In this document: in pieces, positions 45,427-60,400 of the stretch | How the letters are laid out: each line of letters begins with the position of its first letter | Numbering within the stretch: position 1 is the first letter of the stretch | NCBI GenBank assembly: GCA_027943335.1 | Contig: BSBK01001536.1 | Location: forward strand, 682,001 to 746,000 | Length of the DNA: 64,000 nt | Source: Chamaecyparis obtusa | Lineage: Eukaryota; Streptophyta; Pinopsida; Cupressales; Cupressaceae | Direction: 5' to 3' | Made by a program: the position numbers and the translations under genes | The notes under the pieces: model-generated | What the model saw: the letters and a program-made list of their open reading frames with translations, nothing else | Database searches by the model: none | Told to the model about the DNA's origin: nothing

Positions 45427-46899
45427 CTAGCAGGATAGAATCTTGCAAAGGATATGGAAGATGAGGGAAAAGACATGAAGGAATGGATGGATCTTGTGGA
45501 GGATCCAAAGAGATGATTGGATCTTGTGGATAACCTGGAGGGTTGATTGGATAATGTGGAGGGTCTGAAGGAAAGGGAACACTTTTATCTTAACTTGGAA
45601 TAGGATCATGGGATTCCATTATAAGGGTGTTTTTCTCTTGGTTTTGAATGGAATAATTAGGAATACTTATAGAAGGGGGATCATGATCTTTCTTAGGGAG
45701 TGAAAGGTCGATGGGACTTGACAGGACACTTTGGTCTTGAGAGGGATTATCTTGGATAGGGGATTTGAGGACAATAGGATCATCATTAGGCTCAAGAAAG
45801 ATGGGATCTTGGTCAAAAATTGGATAGGATTTATCATTGTTAGGATCATGATCTTGATTTATTTTAGGACTTGTGTCTTCATGCTTTAGTTTATCCTCTT
45901 GACATGGGGTTTGAATTGGGATATGTATGGAAGACTTTGGAAAGGGATCAATGTTTTGACATGGAGATGATGGACTTTGCATGGGACTCTTTGGAAAGGG
46001 ATCAATTTTTTGCAATGAAGGAGGGGAACTTTGAATGGGACTATCTTGAATAGGATTGATTTCAAATGGAGGACATGGTGGCACTGGCTCTAGCATTTTG
46101 AAAGCATACGATAAGCTTGCATCAAGAATGGGACTAGATTGAAATTATTCTATGGATAGCCCTTGGAAGGTTGCATCATTGGAAGTGTGACTTGAAGGTG
46201 ATCATGGAAATGGCTCTTGTGAAACTTTAGGAGATAAAGGGATGGAAGGTGACATGGATGTTTCTTAAGGTCAATGTATTGAGGGGTAATGGGTGTATCA
46301 TCCATAATATTATTTTGGAATTGGGCATTGCTAGATATGGGTGCATTGTTTGTTTCATCCTCTTTATATAATTTTTTAAGAAACTTCCTTAAAAATTTGG
46401 ATGTGATAATAGGTTTCTTATTAATCATGTTTGATTGGTGTTCAAAAGAGGACACACTTGAACTTGTGCTTTTTTGGGAAAACCTTGGTATTGATTGTCT
46501 TGTTTGCATGACTAGCACAAGAGGTTGTGAAATTGTTTGAGGGACATTTGGTTGCATTGGGATGAAGATTGGTTCATAATTAGGTGGAGGCCCCCATTGA
46601 ATTATTCTATGCTCTGGTTGAAATTTTGAAGGGTATGCCAAGTTTGGGTTATAATCTTCCATTTGTCTTGCATTAAGAAGTGCTTGGGATGATGTCATAG
46701 TTTTGGGGTCATAATATGTCTAGATCCATTGTCTTGAAGGGTTCATCATGCTTGTGTTATCTTTTCTTTAAGGGAATATGGGTCTTGTGTCATAACCTTG
46801 AGTTTGCAAATGTGTGCTTTGTCTTGGATCAAAATTTGGTTCCTCACTTGAAATGTTCATGGGTTTATAGGAACCTTGTTGCCTTGTCATAATTGGCAT
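45427..46899 (-). pseudogene. Pro/Ser/Gln-rich protein frame of the outer element (gag position)
   Basis: A start near 46899 or 46890 (MPIMTRQQGS) opens the frame. It continues to 46150 with two in-frame stops (near 46766 and 46710), changes frame, and continues from 46096 to about 45427. The product is full of Pro, Ser, Gln and Asp with internal repeats (KIDPFPKSP/NIDPFPKSS at about 46000-45930; PPQDPSI-type units at about 45540-45440). A basic stretch FLRKFLKKLYKEDE lies near 46380. No zinc knuckle, protease or RT. By position (first frame after the leader) it may be a highly diverged gag-like protein; that is inference. Confidence 0.5.
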
Positions 46900-48855
46900 G
46901 ATGACTATATGAAAAATGCAATTTAGGAGATATGAAAATGTAAAAATATTTTGGATTTTTAGGATTTTGAATGATTGTGCAAAATGCAATTATGTTTTTT
47001 GATTTTTTTTAAACTTTAGGATATGATATGCAAAATGCAATTATGTTTTTGGACTTTTTGAATTTTAGGATATGATATGAAAAACTAAGGTTTATGAAAC
47101 TTGACTTAGGACTTTGGACTTAGAGTATGATATGCAAACTAGGGTTTATGCACTTTTCGATCTTGAAATTGGACTTTGGATGCAATTTATGGATTTATGC
47201 AATTTAGGACTTATGATTTTGGAATTTATTAAAAGGAAAAATCTTGGAAAATATAAACCTAGGAGTATAACCTTATGAAGTTGGATATTGGATCTTGACT
47301 TTGAAAAAGGAACAAAAGATTTGAAAAGGTAAAAAGGACCAAATCAAACCCTCCAAGACATAGGTAGGGTTGATTTGAAAAAGGATAAAAGGACAAAAGA
47401 TTTGAAAGAGGACCAACAAAGTCAAGATCCCTTATCCATCAACATAAGGTAAGACTCTAAGATTTGCATTTTGTTTGCATTTTTGGAATTTGCAAAAGGT
47501 TTTAAGGGTTCTATATGCAAGAAATATTATGAAAACTTGGAAGGATGGTTTAAATGCAAGGACTTGAAAATGATTAATGCAAACTAGGAAATGCAAAATG
47601 AAGATTAGGACATGCAAAATGAGGACCAAGGATATGCAAAATGAGGTTTATGCTATGCAATATGAAGGATTAAGGGCATGAAAAGATGAAGGAACCATGC
47701 AATATGAGGACTCCTAATCATGCCATAAGGTTCCCAACTTAGGTTCATGAAAATTTTATTATGTAAAGAAGGTTTTGAAAAATGAGGATATGTGTGACCA
47801 AGGTATTATTTAAGAATTGTTTGCAAAGTTTTTGTAAAATTAAGGGTGAGTGATTTTAAAGTGTCCTTAATTTTTTTTATTCATTCACACAAGACACATC
47901 AAACAAGAATGGTCATTGTAAAATGAACAAACATGCTACAACTTAGGCTTGCAAGACAATATTCACTGAATTCCCACTTGAACTAAGTTCAGTCGTAGCT
48001 ACTCAAGGTGGAGAACTTAGAAGCTTGGAGGCACAGGCTCTCCCTTATAGTGCACTCACTTCTTAGGCACACCAAGCTTCTAATTCCAAGGGTCATGACT
48101 TCCCAAGGAACCGTAGTCTCTACCAAGAGCCGTGAAAAGTGTGGGATGTCTTCACGGGAATGGGTGACCCCTTGCATCATTGAATAGAAGGATTTTGGCC
48201 AACTACAACAAATTTTTGAGTTCGGGACATCCAGCTCAATGGGTGCATGATAAAATCCCTCAAGAGGTCTCCCAGCCTTGAGAACCAAGTTTTTACGCAT
48301 CACTAGGGTACTGGACGAGAGCTATCACCTAGCCACATTGTCGATTGGATTATTAGTCACAATCACACATTTATATAGTGGTTTGGATGGAAACCTAGCT
48401 TTGGCCTGTTACCACTTGAGGTCATCCCTTAGGGCGTTCAAACTGAACACCTTGGTCCAAGGCAGGCCTCTCTAAAAGAATTGCATAGATTTCTCTTCAC
48501 CCAAGATCCAGGAAGGTGAGGCAAGAGGATACATCCATACAATTCTTGGGATTACAAATAAGTAGACATGCCAAACACTTAAAATAAAAAGTTCATTTTA
48601 AAGAACCAAACAAAGTGTTTTCTAACTACAAAACACACAAATGATTATTTTAGAAGACACACAAGGTCTTCATCACACATCCTGCATCAAATGTGTTAGC
48701 GGTTTAGGATTGAATCTTCATCCCATGATTGCCACAAGTTGAAATAGATGATTAGTAATAGAAAACCCGCTACCCTAAAATGGAGAAATATAGCTTTGAC
48801 ACCAAATAAAACAAATTTGAATGTGAAAAGAAGGGAACTTACCAACTTTGTAGTT

Positions 48856-49032
48856 CAGTGAACCAACTGCACAGTTTAACCGACAACATTGTTTAACCAA
48901 TTGTTGTTTAACAAAATGTTGTTTAACTAACTACTATTTAATCAAATTTTGTTTAACCAATTGCATAATTTCTCTTACCAACTATGCAACTTCAGGCCCC
49001 AACTACACATCTCTATGCCCCAACTGTGCAAC
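48856..49032. repeat. AACTGC/GCAGTT-type cluster, distal
   Basis: Repeated (A)CCAACTGCACAGTTTAACC-like words, degrading to GTTTAACCAATTGTTGTTTA. At least eight CAACT or GTTTAACCAA half-words in 180 bp. Confidence 0.65.
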
Positions 49033-49435
49033 TCTGTAATTAGAAAAGGAAAATTATAGTTTAGGACCTCCTGATTAACTGTGAACTAAAAAATAACCCT
49101 AAAAACATGTAAATGTGCATAATTAGGGTTTATGAATCCTTCAATTTACATATTAGGGAAATTATTTGATAAATTTCAACCCCTAGTTAGACTAATTTAC
49201 AATTTTGAAACCATTAGGGACATGTGATAGACCATCTAAAATTGATTGTTTGATTAGAACCTAACTAGATGTAGTTCATTTCATTAAGCCAATTGAAGTG
49301 TGAAGTTCATTTTAAGTGCTCCAAATCCAAATGTATTGTTCATTAAAGCCTTTAAAAACAAGATTTGATACAATTAAATTTTATTTGAATCCTTTAGAAT
49401 CAAATTAAAGCAACTAGAAATTAGCAGACTATGTC

Positions 49436-49563
49436 ATTTAACCAACTACGCAGTTCTAGCTACCAACTGCACAGTTCTGGGCCCCAACTGTGTAGTTTCT
49501 CTAACCAACTGCTTAGCTTCTCCAACCAACTATGCAGCTTCATCAACTAACTACGCAGTTTGA
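49436..49563. repeat. Cluster of palindromes AACTGCGCAGTT, proximal
   Basis: Six units spaced 20-25 bp: AACTACGCAGTT, AACTGCACAGTT, AACTGTGTAGTT, AACTGCTTAGCTT, AACTATGCAGCTT, AACTACGCAGTT. The consensus AACTGCGCAGTT is a 12-bp perfect palindrome and holds the MYB core CAACTG/CNGTTR in both directions. It lies about 75 bp from the primer site. Confidence 0.8.
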
Positions 49564-49637
49564 CCTGTAATGTGCTAGAAAGTGTTCTAGGACCTAAAAA
49601 TGTACAAAACAAAGAATCCAATCAGATTATCATGTAT

Positions 49638-49655
49638 TTCACGCCGGGTTCACCA
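49638..49655 (-). promoter_or_regulatory. Primer binding site candidate of outer element
   Basis: On the - strand TGGTGAACCCGGCGTGAA, two bases inside the 5' LTR, the same spacing as the two iMet sites. It does not match the usual iMet or Asp primer sequences; tRNA not identified. Confidence 0.7.
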
Positions 49656-49657
49656 AA

Positions 49658-51093
49658 TGTAGGATAGGAAAATGATAAAAACATGCACACAAGAGGAACC
49701 ATCAAACTCTAAAGTATGCACAATAAATCTATCCAAACACAAAAGAAATTGAGATAAATAAATGTAAATTCTAAACAAAACTCCCTTAATTTGACAATTG
49801 TGCCCTTTCTTGCTTCTCCAAAAGGATAGATGTAGCTTCCATGTTGACACAATGGAAGCAAGATCTCGATATTATGGCTATAATGATGATGAGAATATTT
49901 GAAAGAAGATGGTTAGTTGTAATGGAAAAATTCGATCTCAATTTATAGGGATTCAAGACCAAAAATGCAGATTTGGAAATGAGAGTGCAAATTGGAAGAT
50001 TGTCATAATTATGACAAATTGAATGCATAATTTTGAATGCATAAATCAATGCACGAATCAAGGACAAATTGGAAGGAATGGTGGAGGCAAATTAATAGGA
50101 ATTTTGGAGGCCAAATTAGTGGAGAAATGGATAGGGAAAGATGGAAGAAATCATGAAGCATAATTATAGGGATTGGAAGAACAATTAGAGGGAAGGAATT
50201 TTTAATTTAAAAAATCATTAATTCCCACCAAAAGGAAAAATTAGGATTCAGGAATTAAAAATTACAAAATTCATGGAAAAGGGAACAATTAATTAATATA
50301 AAATTAATTTATTGTGGGAGACATAGAATAAGGGGAATTAATCCAATAAATAGATTAATACAAAAGGGATAAACTATGGGTTATCTATCCCAAGGGGATG
50401 AATTAGTAAAATGATTTGCCAAATTGATGATGTAAGATTGAAAAGGGATTGGTCTTGAATGATTAACAATCGATTAGGGATCAACACAACATTGATGAAC
50501 TTTGACAATGTGCGCGATTGAAGATGACAAGATAGGATAGAATCGGTGAACTTTGACAATGCTGTCGGGCTAGACTGATGATGATGAAATAGCATCGATG
50601 ATCTTGGACAATGTTATTTTAATTGGATTGGATTAGGATGAGGACAACGAGGCATCGATGAACTTTGACAATTCACTCAAGATTGGATTGATGATGATGA
50701 TGATGATGAGGCATCGATGAACTTGGACAATTCCTTGGATTGATTTGGGATTTAATTGATTTGAATGTGATTGAAATGGTCTTGGACTGATTAGGATTGA
50801 TTTGAGATTGATTTGAACAAATTTAGGAAGGTTTGACATGGCTTAGGGTTGATTAGGATCAGTTTAGGAATGATTAGGATTGATTACTAATGATTGGGCT
50901 TGGTTTAGGAAAGATTAGGAATGATTAGGATTGATTAGGATCAAGATGCAAATTTGATCGATTTGGCCAAAGAGATTGAGGTTATGATGAAAAATGAGGG
51001 AAATGCTAGTAAATGATCAAATGAGGAATGACACATGATAAAAGACACGTTAAAAGGGGACACATAGGTGTGAACCATTTTTTAGTTTATACA
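49658..51093 (-). repeat. Right (5') LTR of outer element, uninterrupted (1436 bp)
   Basis: TGTAGGATAGG...GTTTATACA. The complete copy used to reconstruct the split left LTR: its 1436 bp correspond to 1018+162+247 bp of the left LTR. - strand TATA box CCCTATAAAT at plus 49941-49950. Followed by TSD CTTTA. Confidence 0.93.
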
Positions 51094-51098
51094 CTTTA
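51094..51098. repeat. Target-site duplication CTTTA (right) of outer element
   Basis: Exact copy of 23875-23879. Confidence 0.9.
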
Positions 51099-52256
51099 TA
51101 ATTTTCCTACTAACATATTTTCTTTTTAATTGTTCTTCCTTGTAAATTTCCTCAACGAAAACCTAGGGTTTAACAAATCTAATCCAAACAAGGTTTTCTC
51201 AAATTTGAACATAATACAAATATAGATTTTCCAAATATTTTCCCCATAAAATAAATCAAACAATCATTCTTCTAATTTTCTCAAAACAATGGAAACTCAA
51301 TTTGTTATTTACCAAACATTCACAACAAGACACTTTTATATTTCAACACCCGAATTCCATTCATAGACAAACAATCACGATGTATACAATATTTTTAAAA
51401 GAAGGATCAACATGGGTTTTCAAAGCCTACCTGGAATTCACATATTAATTGAAACAACAAATGTGGCCAAATCAAAGACTCCAAAATCTAAGCTTTAAAA
51501 TAATTCTCTCACTTCAAGCACCAAAAAGACTTCTCCAAAACCTGATCGACCTTTTTTTGAAATAATAACCCAAAAACCTCTAATATAGAAAACCTATTCC
51601 ACCTAGGGTTTCTAAAACATGCAATCCAAAAAAAAGAACTTGACTCTTAACTTTGTTTTTATCAAAACCCTTTTTGCATGATTAATTCTAATTCTAATAA
51701 TAATAATATGCACTTTTTTAAATATTAACCCTTAACTTTAATATAAAATTCCTAATTGATTTATAAATTGAATGCAAAATTAAATTGCATAATATAATAA
51801 TTAGTTACTAATTTAACACTTATAGCATATTTATAAATAACAATTATATTATTTATGCATTTAATTCCAAGTTAGATTTCATATTTAATTACATTTCCAA
51901 TTTCCATAATTAGATTTTTAATTAACTCTTTTTAATTAAACAAAGGTATTTAATTAATTCTTAATAATTAAATATCCTTATATTTCATATTCTCATATTC
52001 ATAAGATATAATTATTCTAATCTCATGATTAATCTTAATTTGGTTCTTTTAACCAAATAAACCACAACAAATTCGCATGGCTTACAACACATGAAAATCA
52101 ACTAACTCAAATAAAAAATTAACTTAGGTAGAAAATTGGATACTTGTCCATTATTTTAGGAAATCAATTGCTTGGGTTGAGATTTGGACATGTATGTTAT
52201 CTCCCCTCTCTTACCATTGATATATTGCAATAGGGCACACTCATCCTGGTAATTTA
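51099..52256. other. No gene seen
   Basis: AT-rich non-coding sequence; no frame, LTR ends or repeats recognised. Confidence 0.45.
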
Positions 52257-54517
<2,261 letters not shown>

Positions 54518-55100
54518 TAAGGGCACCAGCCATATATTTCATGGCCCTCAAACAAAGGGACAAACCATCAAGAAATCTTTGTTGTCACCATCCACCGCCA
54601 AAATTCACCTCACCATATCTCCACACTTCCATGTTGTGCCTTCCTCATGGTGCATACTACAGTCTCAATTGTTGACAACAGCAAGAGGCCTCCAAGATAT
54701 TTATGTATGTTGGCAATGGGAGATGATAGTGCCCATACGATCACAAGTAATGGCTCACAATCCTCCATACCCTCCACGCTAGCCTTGTGCTATTGTGTAT
54801 GTTGCATGTCAGCCAAGGCATGCCTATCTAATGTTAATTTATTATTAAATAGAATTATTAATATATCTTTGATATGTGTGTGTGTATGCATAGGCATTAA
54901 TATTTATCTATATTATCTAATATGTAATATATTATGGCAAGTGGGGAATTATAATATCTCTTATTAATTAATTAATTAATTAGATGGGTATTTATTTTAT
55001 GGTATTATTTATTTATTTATTATGCAAATATGAAATAATAATATTTTGATGCTTATAATATAAACCTATGGTAAATAATGAGAGATTTGTTTCCATATCC
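54518..55100. other. No gene seen
   Basis: A 100-codon frame (54480-54782, +) starts inside the duplication and has no family resemblance. After it the sequence becomes AT-rich with (ATTA)n near 54965. Confidence 0.4.
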
Positions 55101-57443
55101 TTTTAACTTTAACCATTAGTTTATATTGTTGCTTGTGGGAAGTAGTTGCTTTCCCGTACAACTACTTGCAAGACAATTAATATGGAATTTTATGTTTTCC
55201 ATATAATTTTTTCCAGAGAAGGAAGGAGATGAAGAAAATGGCTAGAGAAATAGAGGAAAAAACTTCTAAAAATTAGGGGATAAATCTAAGTTTGATTGGA
55301 TGATTGGAGTGTGATTTGAAAGGGGAAATTGTTGATACTTTGCATCATTGTCTGAGGAGATTGTTTCATTTTTTGAGAGAGATATATTTTGATGATATTT
55401 TTGGGTTGATTTCCTTGGATTTTTCTATAATGGTGGTGATTTATTTTTTTCACGTTTCAAGTTGGATTGGCTTTCCTTCTCATTGGGTTATCTCCTTCTT
55501 CAGGTTATTCTCTATGGGACCGAGGTAGGGATTGATTTCCTATGATATTGGATCATCTTATTTTATTTGAAATGTTCTTAGATATTTTATTTATTCTTGG
55601 AATTCATGTTTATCATTTCATAAAAAGATCTGAAAGTGTTTATGCAAATTGAGTAAAAATATGTTGTATTTCCTAGGTTTTAAATAGCCTATTTTAAATA
55701 TATTTAATTTGTATCTTGGATTTTGGGTCTAGGGTTTTATTTGGTTGATGTTTTAAAATGTAAACTCAAAGATCTCAAATGGGTATCTCTCAAATTTCAT
55801 TTCCAAGGATCAATTAATGCACTTTTTTATGTGGTATGTTAGACTATTTTTGTGCATCATGTGTTCTAGTTTACCAGTCAAGTTCCTTTGCGTGGTACAA
55901 AATGGTACAAACTTGTACATGTCTAAAATTGATACCACAAATAGGCCTACATCTTAAATTTCATATGTCATTGTTTTGGTGGATTTTTGTTATGTTTTGT
56001 GAAAGATACACCTGTTTTAGTGAAGGCAGGTCTGAAACCCAACTATGGTTTTCAGTATTAAAACAAAAGCCATAACCTTATTTTACACCATTGTATCTTG
56101 ATAAAAATTGGAGGGAGAGTCTATAATTATTTTATCTTCAATACCATTGAATTGATTGGATTTATTATGTATTTTGTGGAAGATATTAATGATTGTTCTT
56201 TGATGAATATTATTTGCATTTAATCATTATTTGAAACAAATCAGTTTAAGAAAATCGCCAATTTTTAGGGTTTGTAGGTGTACCAAAGGCATTAGGGTTG
56301 CATTATATCATATTTTATCCATCATGGATTCTCTATGGAGTCAATTATTTGACCAAATTATGTGGATTAAGTGTGTTTTGAATTCCATGTTGAACAAGTG
56401 GTTCATATTGGCCTCTAATTAGGGTTTTGGATTGTCCAAAGAAAAGGGGCAATAGATGCATTCATAAACTTGTTCTTTGATATTCTATTTTCTGAATGGG
56501 ATTCAATTTATGAATTTATCATGGCTTATGATTAATACATGTATTTTTTATGATTTTTTTCTTATGGGTTAAAGAATCTAGGTACAATAGGTGAGTGGCT
56601 CTCAATGGGGGTCAAGGCCCTAAGTGGCTATGAGGATAATCCATTATCGAGTTGATTAATCAAGTGATAACCTAATAAATGAACTAGGAAGGGGAAATAC
56701 ATATTAATAAAGATTAATTTGATGCCTCACCCATGGCACTAGAGCTAGTATAGGCTAGGGATGGGAGTGGGAGAAGGTGCCAATTGAGATTGCACAGTCG
56801 AATGACCTTGTCCCCATGATAGGTGTTTGGTTTTGCATGTTCCTATTGGGGGGATGAGGTCCAAAGAGACTACCAAGATAACCTAAGGGGTGAGGGATAT
56901 TTGATGAGACACACCCTATTTGTGACCTAGATTCTTTATCTTCATTGGTTTTGTGCTTGCCTCAGGTAGTCTTGTTTGCTTGATGGTTTCTTGTTGTTCC
57001 AAGCCTTATTTTTAGCATTGGTTATGACCTTGTTATCCTTTCTTATTTTTTGTGTGCTTGTGTGGGGCCTTAGTGTCTAACTCCTTCCTTGTAGGAGTGG
57101 TCCTACGGGTTCCACATGGTTGCATCATTCATATTTTCTTATCGAGGTTTAACTCGTGTAGCATGGATGGATCTTGTGTTTGTACCTTTTATCTTTTCCA
57201 CATTAGAGACTTCATCATGTACTTATTATCATGATATATTATAACCATGTATATTTATTGATGTAATTTTTATACTCCTAGAAGGAGGTTGATGTATTCA
57301 TGGACATATTGATGTAGTTGCATTTGGGAAACAATGTATTGATGCATTTCATGACATCATCATAGTAAATGTGTTTAGATATTTTTTTGTACCATTTATT
57401 GGTTAGATAGTGTTGTCCTCTTAGGTTCCTTGGTGGGGCGTTA
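55101..57443 (-). repeat. LTR-like repeat, copy C (inverted)
   Basis: Ends GGTGGGGCGTTACA, the inverse of the TGTAAYRCCCC start of copies A and B. Going left it carries the inverse of the same internal words (for example GATGCCTCACCCATG at about 56720 versus CATGGGCGAGGCA). The left limit is uncertain. Small frames inside are not genes. Confidence 0.5.
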
Positions 57444-60400
57444 CACTCATAACTTCAAAAAAATTTCCTTAGGGGTATATTCTTCTCATAAATGAATCTA
57501 GTGGTAACCAAAACATAAAACTAACTTGGAGATGAATCAAACTTTGCAAAAATTATTTTATAAGTCATTAATTACAAGGATATGGAACTTGTCCTTCGTA
57601 ATGCTTTTTTTAAATATCATGATTGATATTTATTTCAAATAAGAAGCAAAAAGGATGAATAAAGGATAATACTTGATTGATTGACCCCTACATCAATTAG
57701 TTTCTAGACCATCTTCTAAATATAATGGTATGAATATGAGTGAAATGCTTGGTTATTAACTACTTATAAATAACTATAGTGCATGAGCTTGTGAGAATTG
57801 AAATGATAGTTCTTGAGGCTCTACAAATAGTTAAGCATTTTTTATGGATTCATTACAAGTCTAAGGATTCAATTGAGTCCATTATTCATTTAATTTATAT
57901 AGTACAAAATAATAATTTGAGTAGATCATGTTGTCATTCCCTTTAAGGCTTATTACATCACCCATTAGTTGTAAATTTTATCCACATTTTGATGAAGTGC
58001 CATAAATTGTGTTGCAACATATAAATGCACCAAGCTTCTAAAATTATCACAATTACCTTATGAAAGTTCAAACATGTTGAATCGTAGGTTTTAATCACCC
58101 ATTAAAACCTTTACATTCTTCCCTTTTCCCTCCAAGTCAATGTACCTCCACTACTAATCTTTACCTCAAATTTGTTGCTTGAGTAAACATTACAAGTTAC
58201 ATGCTTAGCCACCCAAAGGTCAATGAAGTTATGAATATTTCAAATTGATGAGGATGGTTAAGTAATGCCTTTTGAAGTATTCCAAATATTTTTTGGTATC
58301 ATGATACCAATCAATGCATACCTAAAAATATTAGGGTAGATTCATCGCTCGAACTAGTCTCTTCAAGTTTTTCCTCAACTAAAATATCCTCTTATTTGTC
58401 CACTATGATAGTTGTGAGAAATATCTCCATATTTATTAAATATGATTTGTGTTATATACATATATGATCCAATGTATTTTTCTCATCATAAGTGTACCAT
58501 ATTTCTCTAACTCTACAAGTTGTGAACTCATCATGAGTTAAGAACTTGATTAGTGGTGGTTGGGTTCCTTATTTGGTGTTGGTTGAAAAGTTCATGAGGT
58601 TCTAACTTGCAATGGTATATGTTGTCACAAAAATTTTCACTCATGCTTTGGGTATGACCTCTAAGCAACCTTGTGAAACATTGAATCAACCTCCAAATGT
58701 GGAACCTTGCACATGTGAGGTTGAATCTCCAAAGAAGGATGGCTTCCTTCTAATCAGGGTTCACCTAAGCTTACTAAAACAAAAACTTGTAGGGAAAAAG
58801 GAGAAGGAGGATTGCATAAAATTAAATGGGATGATACACCATATTAGAACTGTGATTTCTCCTTGCATGTGACTACACTAGACACCAACAAAATACCCAA
58901 CCATACACAAGTATCACTCTTATTTCCCCCCAAAGATTCATATGTAAATAAAAGTTTGTAAGATGTCGAAAGGAAAATATATTTGTAATACAACATTCAT
59001 AGACTGGATTGATACACCATACAAATTCAAAAGATATGAAAGAAACAATCAATAAAAGGCAAGAAAAATGCACAATATATCATACTAGGAGAGATTAAAA
59101 AAAACATGAATTTTTTATTGATGTGAGGCAAGGCAATTGCAAAGAATAACAGTGCAAGAGACTAAGGAAGAACAACCCCAAAAAATATGTACATAGTTTA
59201 TTTTTAAAGAGTTAGCATAACTCTGAATACAACAGTTGAGTTCAAACTCCAAGGTAAGTGGAGTTAAGTTACAAAGAAAAAAGTCAATAAAATCTTATCC
59301 CAAAATAATCTTTGTGTGTACATCTAATTCATGAAGTGATAGAAGAGATCCTAAATGAATGCATCTACAATAGAGAAGGGACAACCCATGACCAACAAAT
59401 AGAATTGCAACAAGATATGGCATTGATCTATCTCTGTCAGAGAATAAAAGATACATGTAGGTCATAAATAGGCATGGAAAGTATTTGGGTGGTGTCCAAA
59501 AATAAAAATAAGTGGTTTTGTATTGATTTGAGCCCCTGCAACCACGTCACAGTCATCAAAAGTGAAATCAAGTCACTAGTAAAAAATATCGTTGGTGCCA
59601 AAAGCACAAAGTATTTTTGGCCAAAACTATCTAAAAGACTGTAAAAACTATCACCTCAACCAAAAGAACTAAAAGAGGGACCCTAGCACATGTCTTGTCG
59701 ATATGAGTATGTCTCTCTATTGAGAATCATCAGAGAGACCTTTATAAATATCCTTCCAACCGTGGGTTGTCTTCTTCATCCATAAATTCATTAGAGAGAC
59801 CCCAAGGATCTCACAATTATGTGAATGGACTATTTGGTCAAAAAGACCCAAGAAGAATCCTTTCAATGGCCAATTGTCCCACTGATATGGAAAGCATATT
59901 GAAGTATAACATTGTCCTGTATAGAAAACACAACATGTTTTTTCATGTTGACACATATTAGAAAGATGTCAAATATGCCACTCTAATGTTTGCAATTTTA
60001 TTGGAGAGACCTTGGCAAGTCTCATCCTGATGTTGGCTTGTCTGACCAAACCTAATTTCTCCTCAGGGAGACCCAAAATATTTCTCCCCAATGACTACCT
60101 TGACTCTTTTTGGAGAGACATAGAATAATCTCCTCCTAACTAAGGATCATCTCACCAATGAGAAATACTAGCATTGTATTGTAATTGACTTGGTGTAGAA
60201 AACACATTGAATTTATCCCATGAAAACTCTCTTAGATTGGATATCTGTGATGGGATAATGGTGCCAAAAATAGCCAACAATATATATGATAAAAATTCAC
60301 AACAATTTTCTTCTCAACTAATTTAGCAACCTAGCAACTTACATCAAATAAATAGACTACCCAACACTTTTCTTTCAAGATACCAATAATAGACTTTCAA

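Larger units (their letters stand above)
46900..49637 (-). other. Long leader of the outer element (about 2.7 kb)
   Basis: Between primer site and first frame. Contains ATGCAAAATGCAATTATG iterations (46980-47060), ATGCAAAATGAGG iterations (47590-47700) and two palindrome clusters (48856-49032, 49436-49563). The 104-codon frame at 47989-48303 (-) shows no family motif and is probably chance. Confidence 0.5.

Noticed and set aside
58090..58240. Decayed Copia protease on the - strand
   Set aside because: Only one short motif-like word (KHVTCN); not enough to call.
59720..60130. Array of GAGAGACC...TCTC dyads
   Set aside because: Five loose matches at irregular spacing; too degenerate to separate from chance.
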